A DNA stretch of 9,159 bases from IH12 sp041987265 (lineage in GTDB: Bacteria > Pseudomonadota > Alphaproteobacteria > Caulobacterales > Hyphomonadaceae). The notes below the pieces were generated by a model. That model made no database searches and was not told where the DNA came from. It worked only from the letters and a program-made list of their open reading frames with translations. A program made the translations under genes and the position numbers. This document shows positions 1-6,113 of this stretch, one piece after another. Each line of letters starts with the position of its first letter. Within the stretch, counting starts at the first letter, position 1. The DNA lies in the NCBI GenBank assembly GCA_041987265.1, contig JBHIWT010000141.1, positions 1-9,159 of the forward strand. Reading direction: 5' to 3'.

Positions 1-976
1 GCTGCTGGCAGGCTCCGTGGATGGCGAAGCGGACAAGCGCGTGGCGTCCCGGATACGGCAGAAGCAGTATTCGCAGGTCTGGCTGTGCTCGGGCGGCGGG
101 TCGGTTGAGGCCGGCAAGGAGATCGGCAGGGCGCTGAGCCGGGCGAAGGCGACCGTGCGGGTGCCGAACGGCTTCTTCTGCGCCAGCGCGTGCACGATCG
201 CCCATCTTGGCGGGTACAACCGGATTATCGATCCGCAGGCCAACTTCATCATTCATGCAAGCTCGGCCTACAAGGGGATGGGGTTGTCGGACTTCATCAT
301 ACTGAATTGTGCAGGGGGAACGGCGGATGCGTTGTGCGGCGCGTTCATGTCGGACCTCCGGTCGCAGAATTTCGCCGAGTGCCGGTCGATGACGATGCTG
401 CAGGATCCGCTGGCGGATTGCTTCTACCTGCTTGCAGGCGGGCGCGGCGACAGTTTCCGGCAAATGGCGTTAAGCGCGCGCTATCTGCCGCGCCTGCCGG
501 CTAGCGAGACAGTGTTGACGGCGTTGATCGACCGGCTGACGGCGCGGCAGATCAACTATGTCGCCGATCTTCTGGAATACTATCAGGAGATGCTGCTGGA
601 TGGGCGGCGCGACCTGATTGATCGCAACGGATATTACGCCGTGCGGCAGAGCCTCAATCCGCAGCCCTTATACAATGCGACGCGACCGGGTCCGTATTCG
701 CGTATGCTGAAAGAAGACGTGGCGTCGATGAATGCGGCGGGGAACGTGGCTGACCGGCTGGCGCTGTGGCAGCTGATCCTGACCGACATGGAGCTGAATG
801 TTCAGCGGCAGCTGGTGGACTTCGTGCAGAGCGGGCAGGCGGATCTGGGGGCGGCCGGACTGGATGCGGTGAAGATCTTCGATGCGATGATCATCTGCCA
901 GATCCAGAGCTCGTGTTACCTGGAGCAGCATCAGGCCGAGGCGCTGGGTTTCAGAAATTTCTTCGACGTTCAATAG
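1..976 (+). CDS. ClpP-fold putative periplasmic serine protease (COG3904-like), 5' truncated by window
   Basis: The reading frame is open to the left edge and ends at TAG 974-976. A GTG at 17 could be called as a start, but it lies inside the first conserved strand (AGSVDGEAD), so the true start and any signal peptide are outside the window. Counting from that GTG, residues 22-40 hold the strand plus the SGGGSVEAG loop of the ClpP/crotonase fold. CASAC at 55-59 supplies the likely nucleophile Ser57, and IIHAS at 78-82 the likely general base His80. This Ser/His spacing is that of ClpP and of the periplasmic COG3904 proteins. Residues 90-319 form a long, mostly helical extension with several cysteines (98, 107, 122, 135, 294, 300), which would suit an oxidising periplasm. 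The lipoprotein gene follows after a short gap, so the two are probably co-transcribed. The fold is fairly sure. Active proteolysis and the substrate are inference. Confidence 0.72.
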   Translation, partial: LLAGSVDGEADKRVASRIRQKQYSQVWLCSGGGSVEAGKEIGRALSRAKATVRVPNGFFCASACTIAHLGGYNRIIDPQANFIIHASSAYKGMGLSDFIILNCAGGTADALCGAFMSDLRSQNFAECRSMTMLQDPLADCFYLLAGGRGDSFRQMALSARYLPRLPASETVLTALIDRLTARQINYVADLLEYYQEMLLDGRRDLIDRNGYYAVRQSLNPQPLYNATRPGPYSRMLKEDVASMNAAGNVADRLALWQLILTDMELNVQRQLVDFVQSGQADLGAAGLDAVKIFDAMIICQIQSSCYLEQHQAEALGFRNFFDVQ

Positions 977-1010
977 TTCAGACAATGATTCAGGGCGAGG
1001 GGCGGCAGTG

Positions 1011-2258
1011 ATGCAGCAGGGATGGATATCGGGTTTGATGCGCGCGCGGCCGCGGGTGATGGCGGCGGTGCTGGGCGTTGGGCTGGCGGGGTGCGCGACG
1101 GGCGCATCGCTGTCGGCGGGCAATGCGCTGCCGGGGATTGCGCTGAACGCGGCCGGGCCGTCTGTGTTGTTGAGCTGGGATCCGGAAGGCCCACTGGGAC
1201 GGCAGATGACGGCGCGGACGCCGGTGCAGGTGGTTGCGTCCTATCCTTCCGCGCGCGGTCCGGTGACCGGCGAGCCGGTGGCGAGGGCGACGGTGGATGG
1301 AAGTTTCGCCGGGCTGAAGTTCGATCTGCCCGATCGTCTGCAGCAGGCGCCGACGGGGCCTGTGTGTCTGCGGCTGGCGTTGCGCGGGCGGGCGATCCCG
1401 GTGCGGATACCCGACGCCGGGCAGACCAGCGATGGGTTTGTCTATTCGGAATGGGAGAGCCATGCGGCGCTGGGCGCTCAGCGCGAGGCGCTGGAGCAGC
1501 GCAGGCGGGTGGCGGAGACCAACCTGGCGCGGGTTTCGACGCCGGGTAACGAGTTCGAGGAATGGCGTCAGGCGCGCGGGTTGAGCAGCGAGGCGCAGTG
1601 CGAAACGCTGACCGCGCAGATCGACACGTCGCGTCCGCGCACGGCGTTGACGGGGGCGGCGAAAGAGGCGGCGGCGCGCGATCATTGCGTCGCGCTGTTC
1701 AATGCGTTTCCGACAAGTTCGAACGGGTTCGGCGACAGGCCCGGGCTGACGGGATTGCAGTTGGCCACGGAAGTCCGGTCGGCGTTGCCGGCCGGTCACG
1801 CGTTGCGCGGAACGGCGGACGGCCTGCTGGCGGATATTCGCAGGTTTGGCGATGGCCAGACCTATCTCAGCGCACGGGCGCTGGCGGTGGATTCCTCGAC
1901 CAAGACCAGTATTGCGGTTGCAGATGGGCGGGTGAACGCGGTTGTGGCGACATCGCTTCTGGAATCCTACACGGCGTGCGTCAGCGAAGCCGAGGGGCGG
2001 TTCGACCTGTCGTACAAGAGCTGGCAGGAAACGAGCAGCACGCTGACGCAGAGCGCGCGGAACGAGCCGCTGCGGCAGGAGTGCCGGGCGCGTTTCCGTA
2101 CCGAGGAGCAGCGGCTGACGCAGTTGCAGCAGGTGCAGGAAGAAAACCTCGCCGTTGAAGCCGAGATCGAGGCGCTGGCGGCGCGTCAGCCCGAGGCGCT
2201 GCCTGCGCAGAAGTCGCTGATTCCGGCTGCGTGTCCGGCGCAGTTGCGTCCAGCCTAA
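1011..2258 (+). CDS. Hypothetical lipoprotein with helical/coiled-coil segments
   Basis: I do not recognise the family. The chosen start is ATG 1011, with a GAGGGG ribosome binding site about eight bases upstream; a GTG at 1008 is directly in frame and equally possible. The N-terminus is a lipoprotein signal: basic residues RARPR, a hydrophobic run, then lipobox LAGC with the lipidated cysteine at residue 28, so the protein should be membrane-anchored and face the periplasm. Residues 50-135 look like a beta-rich domain. Residues about 147-187 and 337-392 are strongly helical and rich in Q, E and R, suggesting coiled coils. The mature part has six further cysteines, an even number compatible with disulfides. 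It follows the ClpP-fold gene closely on the same strand, so a shared envelope function, such as partner or substrate of that protease, is plausible but unproven. Total 415 residues. Confidence 0.75.
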   Translation: MQQGWISGLMRARPRVMAAVLGVGLAGCATGASLSAGNALPGIALNAAGPSVLLSWDPEGPLGRQMTARTPVQVVASYPSARGPVTGEPVARATVDGSFAGLKFDLPDRLQQAPTGPVCLRLALRGRAIPVRIPDAGQTSDGFVYSEWESHAALGAQREALEQRRRVAETNLARVSTPGNEFEEWRQARGLSSEAQCETLTAQIDTSRPRTALTGAAKEAAARDHCVALFNAFPTSSNGFGDRPGLTGLQLATEVRSALPAGHALRGTADGLLADIRRFGDGQTYLSARALAVDSSTKTSIAVADGRVNAVVATSLLESYTACVSEAEGRFDLSYKSWQETSSTLTQSARNEPLRQECRARFRTEEQRLTQLQQVQEENLAVEAEIEALAARQPEALPAQKSLIPAACPAQLRPA

Positions 2259-2269
2259 CGAGGGCGCGC

Positions 2270-2947
2270 CTAGTCGTCGAAGCCGACGAAGGTGGTGGCT
2301 TCTTCGACGGGTTTGCGGTTGGAGACGACGGCGTTGGCCGGGAAGGTTTCGTCGGGCCAGCCGAGCGCGATGGCTTTCATGATGACCTGGTCGTCGGCGA
2401 TGCCGGCGTGTTCGCGGACGACGGGCGATTGCATGATGCCCTGGGAGTTGATGACGCAGCCGAGGCCGCGCGACCATGCGGCGTTGACCAGCGCGGTGGT
2501 GACAGCGCCGCAATCGAAGGCGGTGTCGTCGCTGTCGGCGAGTTCCTTGTCGTAGGTGACGATGACGCAGACGGGCGCATCGAACTGGCGAAAGCCGCGC
2601 AGGACCCAGTCCTGCCGTTTTTCCTTGTTGTCGCGCTCGATGCCCATGGCGGAGAACAATTGCTTGGCGACTTCGATCTGGCGTTCGCGATGAACGCCCG
2701 CGAAGGGTTGGCCGGTGCGAAATTCGCGTGATTGCGGCACGCCGGCGACCATGCGTTCGGTGTTGCCCTGGCGGATGCGGTCGAGCGGCTCGCCGGTGAT
2801 GACGTAGAAATTCCACGGCTGGGTGTTCATGGACGATGGCGCGCGCATGGCGAGGGCGAGGATTTCCTCGATCAGCGCCCTTGGCACCGGATCTGGCTTG
2901 TAGCCGCGGGTTGAGCGGCGGCCGCGGACGACGTCGTCATAGTTCAT
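2270..2947 (-). CDS. Nitroreductase-family FMN oxidoreductase
   Basis: This 225-residue protein has the features of the FMN-dependent nitroreductase superfamily, which uses NAD(P)H to reduce nitro compounds, quinones or similar acceptors in the cytoplasm. The N-terminal RRSTRGY at 10-16 corresponds to the flavin-phosphate-binding RRSxRxF motif. SSMNTQPW at 38-45 is the typical second flavin-contact segment. GLGCVINSQG around 161-170 and IALGWPDE at 193-200 match the C-terminal core and end motifs. The frame is open further upstream to 3076, but that extension has no family similarity. The ATG at 2947 places the RRS motif at the normal distance from the N-terminus, so it is chosen. Its stop lies only 11 bases from the stop of the convergent lipoprotein gene. 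The physiological substrate cannot be read from sequence, so no gene symbol is given. Confidence 0.9.
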   Translation of the reverse strand: MNYDDVVRGRRSTRGYKPDPVPRALIEEILALAMRAPSSMNTQPWNFYVITGEPLDRIRQGNTERMVAGVPQSREFRTGQPFAGVHRERQIEVAKQLFSAMGIERDNKEKRQDWVLRGFRQFDAPVCVIVTYDKELADSDDTAFDCGAVTTALVNAAWSRGLGCVINSQGIMQSPVVREHAGIADDQVIMKAIALGWPDETFPANAVVSNRKPVEEATTFVGFDD

Positions 2948-3071
2948 GGGTTCAGCCCTGATGCGTTTTCTCTCTGCAGTTTGTCCTACACGGGCGGGGC
3001 CGGACGCCCAAGTGCGGGGCGTTGCGTCGCGCTTCGATTTGCCCTGCGATGGAATGTCGGCTTGCCGGTAG

Positions 3072-3086
3072 CTCACGTCGCGTGAG
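3072..3086. promoter_or_regulatory. Perfect inverted repeat in the nitroreductase/DUF983 divergent region
   Basis: CTCACG, TCG, CGTGAG forms a perfect six-base inverted repeat with a three-base centre. It ends 20 bases before the DUF983 ribosome binding site and lies in the 170-base region between two divergent genes (2948-3117). It may be an operator for a dimeric regulator or a leader hairpin. The remainder of this region shows no convincing promoter boxes. Confidence 0.4.
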
Positions 3087-3106
3087 AGTTTGGCGCATTC
3101 TCATTC

Positions 3107-3112
3107 AGGAGG
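3107..3112 (+). promoter_or_regulatory. Shine-Dalgarno site fixing the DUF983 start
   Basis: A perfect AGGAGG sits five bases before ATG 3118. The frame is open upstream to 3022, and this site decides in favour of the internal ATG. The protein then begins right before the first zinc-ribbon CxxC, as is normal in the family. Confidence 0.8.
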
Positions 3113-3117
3113 CCGGA

Positions 3118-3489
3118 ATGGCGGCTGGTGAACCGATATTTGCGGCCTTGCGCGGGCGCTGCGGCGTTTGCGGCGAGGGGCGGTTGTTCAAGAGCTATCT
3201 GAAGCTGAACGAAGCCTGCCCGAAGTGCGGACAGGATTTTGGACGCGCGGACACTGCTGACGGGCCGGCCTTCTTTGTCGGGTTCTTTGTATTGGTTCTG
3301 TTTGCGCCGTTCATGTTCCTGTTGCCGATCACCAGCTTGCCGGTGTGGATCAAGGCGGTCGGCTTTGTGCTGATCCTGTTGCTGGCCGTCGGTGTGACGC
3401 TATGGTTGCTGCCGTTGGCCAAGGCGATCCTGTTCAACCTGCAGATTCATCATGACGCAGGGCAGCGGGAGCATCGCTCGGGAGAGTGA
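3118..3489 (+). CDS. DUF983 family zinc-ribbon membrane protein
   Basis: This 123-residue protein matches the DUF983 pattern common in Alphaproteobacteria. CGVC at 15-18 and CPKC at 34-37 form a four-cysteine zinc ribbon. The segment after it, ending GPAFFVGFF, leads into two hydrophobic helices at about 51-70 and 78-102, followed by a short polar tail. It should sit in the inner membrane with the zinc ribbon most likely on the cytoplasmic side. The molecular role of DUF983 is not established. The start is set by the strong ribosome binding site at 3107-3112. Its TGA lies two bases before the Nudix ATG, so the two genes are almost certainly translated from one message. A perfect inverted repeat lies in its leader region. 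Confidence 0.9.
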   Translation: MAAGEPIFAALRGRCGVCGEGRLFKSYLKLNEACPKCGQDFGRADTADGPAFFVGFFVLVLFAPFMFLLPITSLPVWIKAVGFVLILLLAVGVTLWLLPLAKAILFNLQIHHDAGQREHRSGE

Positions 3490-3491
3490 GG

Positions 3492-4172
3492 ATGAATGTG
3501 GCGCCTGCGCCGCTGGTGCCGGCTGCGACGGTTGCGTGCCTTCGCGATACGCCGGGCGGAATCGAGGCCTTGTTGTTGCTGCGCAACCGGACGCTGAGCG
3601 CGTTTGCGGGCGTGTGGGTGTTTCCCGGCGGCAAGCTGGAGGCGTCGGACGGCGCGCCGGGGGCGGACGAGGTCGAGAAGTCGAGTCACGCGGCGGCGCG
3701 CGAGGCCAACGAAGAAACGGGACTGGTGGTTGATCCTTCGGCGCTCGGCGTATTCTCGTTGTGGATCCCGCCGCCTGCGGAGAAGCGGCGTTTCAAGACG
3801 TGGTTCTTTCTTGCCGACGCGGGTTCGCAGCCGGTGCAGGTGGGTGAAAGCGAAATCCTTGAGCATCGCTGGGTGCGCCCGCGTGACGTGGTTGCGGCGA
3901 TGCCGGATCCGGACCTGCGGATGATGCCGCCAACATTCGTGACGCTGTGCCAGATCGCCGAGCACGGTTCGGTGGAGGCCGCGCTGCATGCGTCGCGGCA
4001 GGTGGAGCCGCCGCGGTTCGAGACGCGGATGCAGCCGAGCGGTGGCGGGACGACGTTCTACTGGCGTGGCGACGCCGGGTATGAGTCAGGCGATCTGAAT
4101 GCTGCGGGCGCGCGCAACCGGCTGGTTACGGACGCGGACGGCTGGCGGTATCAGACCGAGAACGAGGACTGA
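3492..4172 (+). CDS. Nudix hydrolase, Nudt19-like (acyl-CoA diphosphatase type)
   Basis: A 226-residue Nudix hydrolase, expected to cleave a nucleoside diphosphate linked to another group, using divalent metal in the cytoplasm. VFPGGKLEASD at 43-53 and REANEETGL at 70-78 form the Nudix box, with E71, E74 and E75 as likely metal ligands. The loop between the GG and the REXXEE half is longer than in the classic motif. That, together with RFKTWFFLA (100-108) and HRWVRP..MPPTFVTL (126-152), resembles the Nudt19/Nudt7-like acyl-CoA diphosphatases. The substrate assignment is therefore a family inference. The start is ATG 3492, with GGGAG about seven bases upstream; a GTG at 3486 is in frame but overlaps the DUF983 stop and has no spaced binding site. 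The last 70 residues are an extra C-terminal domain of unclear role. It is translationally coupled to DUF983. Confidence 0.88.
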   Translation: MNVAPAPLVPAATVACLRDTPGGIEALLLLRNRTLSAFAGVWVFPGGKLEASDGAPGADEVEKSSHAAAREANEETGLVVDPSALGVFSLWIPPPAEKRRFKTWFFLADAGSQPVQVGESEILEHRWVRPRDVVAAMPDPDLRMMPPTFVTLCQIAEHGSVEAALHASRQVEPPRFETRMQPSGGGTTFYWRGDAGYESGDLNAAGARNRLVTDADGWRYQTENED

Positions 4173-4206
4173 GCGCGATCAAGAGCGCGCCGGGGCCGGT
4201 TCGCGA

Positions 4207-4896
4207 TCAGGGCTTTTCAAAAATCTCTTCGTGCTGTGGGCCGCCTGGTATGCCTTCGCCGGCCATGACCGCCGGACCGATGGGCGAACGCAGGAGTTCG
4301 AAGACGCCGGCGAATTCGGCCCTTGAGTTGATGTGCGGGAAGGGTTCGTCGGGTTCGGGGACGCCGAGCATGTCGCACAGCGGTTTCCAGCCGTCGCCGG
4401 GTTCATAGACGGTGAGGCGGTCGGGCCCGAAGGCTTCGCGGATGGCGGCGTTGTGGGCGTTGTAGGCGGCGATGACGGCGTCGTGGTCATTTTCGTCGCC
4501 GCCGATGTGATCGTCGATCGTGGCCTCGAGCATGCGGCGCCATTTGGTGCCGGCGGTGAGTTCCTGGATCGTCTTGGAGAAGATGGTTTCCTGGGTGGAC
4601 GCATACCAGCGTTCGGCGTCGCGCTGGGAGAGCAGGATTTTTGCGTCGGGATAGGCGGCGGCCAGTTCCATCGTGTAGCTGGCGGCGGGGAAATCGACGG
4701 TTGCGTTATAGGCGCCAAAGATCGCGTTCCAGTCCGGCTTGCCCGCTGCGGCGTCGAGCCAGAGATCGACGTGGCCCGGCGTGCCGACGACTTCGCTCAT
4801 GTGATAGCAGCGGCCGCCGGCGAGTTTTTCCAGCGCGAGCTTCAGCGACGCCGTGCCGGTGCGCCCGAAACCGGCGCCGATTACCTTGAGTGTCAT
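4207..4896 (-). CDS. Sulfotransferase family protein (Sulfotransfer_4 type)
   Basis: This 229-residue protein has the marks of the P-loop sulfotransferase relatives grouped as Sulfotransfer_4. GAGFGRTGT at 7-15 is the 5'-phosphosulfate-binding loop of PAPS. R92 and S100 in QRDAERWYAS fit the 3'-phosphate-binding R-x7-S element. GWKPLCDMLGVP at 169-180 followed by EPFPHIN is the family's characteristic C-terminal stretch. The predicted reaction is transfer of sulfate from PAPS to a hydroxyl or amino group, but the acceptor is unknown and activity of this subfamily is poorly characterised. There is no signal peptide, so it is cytoplasmic. The length is normal. It is the last gene of the minus-strand series and converges on the Nudix gene, 34 bases apart. 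Its ribosome binding site is part of a perfect hairpin, described separately. Confidence 0.85.
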   Translation of the reverse strand: MTLKVIGAGFGRTGTASLKLALEKLAGGRCYHMSEVVGTPGHVDLWLDAAAGKPDWNAIFGAYNATVDFPAASYTMELAAAYPDAKILLSQRDAERWYASTQETIFSKTIQELTAGTKWRRMLEATIDDHIGGDENDHDAVIAAYNAHNAAIREAFGPDRLTVYEPGDGWKPLCDMLGVPEPDEPFPHINSRAEFAGVFELLRSPIGPAVMAGEGIPGGPQHEEIFEKP

Positions 4897-4906
4897 GTTT
4901 TGATGT

Positions 4907-4921
4907 CCTCCCGTTGGGAGG
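4907..4921 (-). promoter_or_regulatory. Hairpin covering the ribosome binding site of the sulfotransferase gene
   Basis: Read on the minus strand, CCTCCC, AAC, GGGAGG is a perfect six-base stem with a three-base loop. The second arm is the gene's Shine-Dalgarno sequence, ten bases before ATG 4896. Folding of the message would therefore occlude the ribosome binding site. There is no following T-run, so it is not a classic intrinsic terminator for the hydrolase gene upstream. A regulatory role is inference. Confidence 0.5.
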
Positions 4922-4970
4922 AGCCTAGGTGTGGCGGTGGTTCACGGCAAGCGCATCGCAGCGCAGGCGC

Positions 4971-6029
4971 CTAGCCGCCGCGCTGGGGGATGGTCCGGGT
5001 CTCGTAGGTGGGGTTTGCGCCGACGAGGTGTTCGTTGATGAAGTCGAAGGTGACGTCGAACAGCGGCACGCCGCCGATTGTCGTCGCCTGGAGGTCGATG
5101 TCGCCGAAGCCGTGGCTGTTCCCGGTGACGGTGTAGAAACTGTAGGGCAGGAAGGCGGCGTCGGCCTGGGCCTGCAATTCCTGCGCATAGGCATAATCGA
5201 CGACCGGGTCGCCGGTTTCGTGGAGGATGAACAGGCGCGGATCGGTGGACGAGACCGCGTTGTCGAGCAGGAGGCGGCCCCAGTAGTCGATGACGACACC
5301 GGGTTTGGCGACGTTGATGTTGTCTTCGTCCAGCCCATAGCCGGTGTAGAGCGCGATGTAGGATCCGGCGGAGCTGCCCCAGATGGCGAAGCGATTGGGA
5401 TCGATGCATTGCTCGGCTGCGTTGTCTGCGGCCCAGCGAATGGCGGTGACGGTGTCTTCGATCGAGCTGGCGACGATGCCGGCCCAGAACGCAGCGGGAA
5501 GCTGGACATCGCCCTGCAGCGCTTGTGTGAGGCGATCGCGCACGGGTTCGAATTCGGCGGAGGGAACGGGATTGTCGCTTTCGAGACGGTATTCGATCGA
5601 CAGGGCGACATAGCCGCGATCCGCCAGCGCGGCTCCGATTTGCGGGAAGGGCGGGAAGTAGCGCTCGCCGGAGGTGAAGCCGCCGCCGTGGATGAGAATG
5701 ACATAAGGGCGCGGCGCGGCGCAGACCTCGCCTGACTGGTAGATGTCGAGATGGAGGTTGATCGGCTGGCCGGTGGTGAGGCCGGGTCCGTAAACGACGT
5801 CCTGCGGGCTCTGCGGCGTTGGCGGCGGGGAGCTTGGCGGCGAGGTCGGCGGCGATGGAGGCGGCGATGTCGGCGGAGACGCTGGGGGCGAGGATGGCGG
5901 TGAGGATGGCGGCGAAGCCGGCGGAGACGGGCTGGGGCTGCCGCCGCCGCCACTGCACGCAGCGACGGATCCGGCAACGAGGGTTGCGGTGGCGAGGGCT
6001 TTGAGGAGCGGTGCGCGGCGAGAGGTCAT
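4971..6029 (-). CDS. Alpha/beta-hydrolase lipoprotein (HSL/carboxylesterase-like) with Ser-Pro stalk
   Basis: A 352-residue secreted esterase-like lipoprotein. Residues 1-25 are a signal peptide with lipobox VAAC (Cys25). SRRAPLLK near the start also resembles a twin-arginine motif, though the usual Phe is Pro. Residues 31-72 are a Ser/Pro/Thr stalk with nine SPPx tetrapeptides. The catalytic domain follows: HGGG at 114-117 forms the oxyanion hole as in hormone-sensitive-lipase-type esterases. GSSAG at 218-222 holds nucleophile Ser220, D274 in GDPVVDY is the acid and H306 in NSHGF the base, giving a complete triad. It probably hydrolyses a carboxylic ester outside the inner membrane; the substrate is unknown. 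The start is ATG 6029; no good Shine-Dalgarno precedes it (see the promoter entry). The sulfotransferase gene follows 74 bases downstream. Confidence 0.88.
   Translation of the reverse strand: MTSRRAPLLKALATATLVAGSVAACSGGGGSPSPSPPASPPSSPPSSPPASPPTSPPPSPPTSPPSSPPPTPQSPQDVVYGPGLTTGQPINLHLDIYQSGEVCAAPRPYVILIHGGGFTSGERYFPPFPQIGAALADRGYVALSIEYRLESDNPVPSAEFEPVRDRLTQALQGDVQLPAAFWAGIVASSIEDTVTAIRWAADNAAEQCIDPNRFAIWGSSAGSYIALYTGYGLDEDNINVAKPGVVIDYWGRLLLDNAVSSTDPRLFILHETGDPVVDYAYAQELQAQADAAFLPYSFYTVTGNSHGFGDIDLQATTIGGVPLFDVTFDFINEHLVGANPTYETRTIPQRGG
5820..5927 (-). repeat. Nine tandem 12-base units encoding SPPx tetrapeptides
   Basis: Within the hydrolase gene, residues 35-70 are nine consecutive SPPx units, with x = A, S, S, A, T, P, T, S, P. 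The underlying DNA is nine imperfect 12-base units, seen on the plus strand as variants of ggcggcgaggat. The encoded segment is an extended Pro-rich spacer between the lipid anchor and the catalytic domain. Such in-frame repeats can change length by slippage or recombination without breaking the reading frame. Confidence 0.85.
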
Positions 6030-6035
6030 GCCTGT

Positions 6036-6064
6036 TTGGGTATTCAGGCGGGGCGCGGTGTCAA
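6036..6064 (-). promoter_or_regulatory. Candidate promoter for the alpha/beta-hydrolase gene
   Basis: A perfect TTGACA -35 box lies on the minus strand at 6064-6059. About 16 bases downstream is a weak -10 candidate, TACCCA (6042-6037). If used, transcription would begin at or within a base or two of ATG 6029, and no clear Shine-Dalgarno lies before that ATG. That would make a leaderless message. A GCCTG / CAGGC inverted repeat with a ten-base loop occupies 6030-6049. The -10 match is poor, so confidence is low. Confidence 0.3.
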
Positions 6065-6113
6065 CGAGGTTATCCAGTTGGTGGAGTGGGGGCGGATCGG
6101 CGTGGACGCGTGA

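Noticed and set aside
2263..2270. GGCGCGCC palindrome between convergent stops
   Set aside because: It is an eight-base palindrome in GC-rich DNA without a loop or T-run; no function is supported.
990..2816. Minus-strand open frame of about 600 codons across the lipoprotein and nitroreductase
   Set aside because: It is extremely Arg/Pro/His-rich, crosses two genes with clear motifs, and is the antisense shadow typical of GC-rich DNA.
2983..3011. Possible minus-strand promoter (TTGGGC, 17 bases, TAGGAC) for the nitroreductase
   Set aside because: Only half of each hexamer matches consensus, so it is not distinguishable from chance in GC-rich DNA.
2270..3076. Extended 268-residue form of the nitroreductase
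   Set aside because: The extra 43 residues have no family similarity and run through the divergent intergenic region. ATG 2947 gives the usual N-terminus.
4173..4190. GCGCG / CGCGC inverted repeat between the convergent Nudix and sulfotransferase genes, as a terminator
   Set aside because: The stem is only five bases, the loop is eight, and there is no T-run on either strand.
4929..5735. Plus-strand open frame opposite the hydrolase gene
   Set aside because: It is antisense to a gene with a full catalytic triad, is Gly/Asp/Val-rich, and has no recognisable motif.
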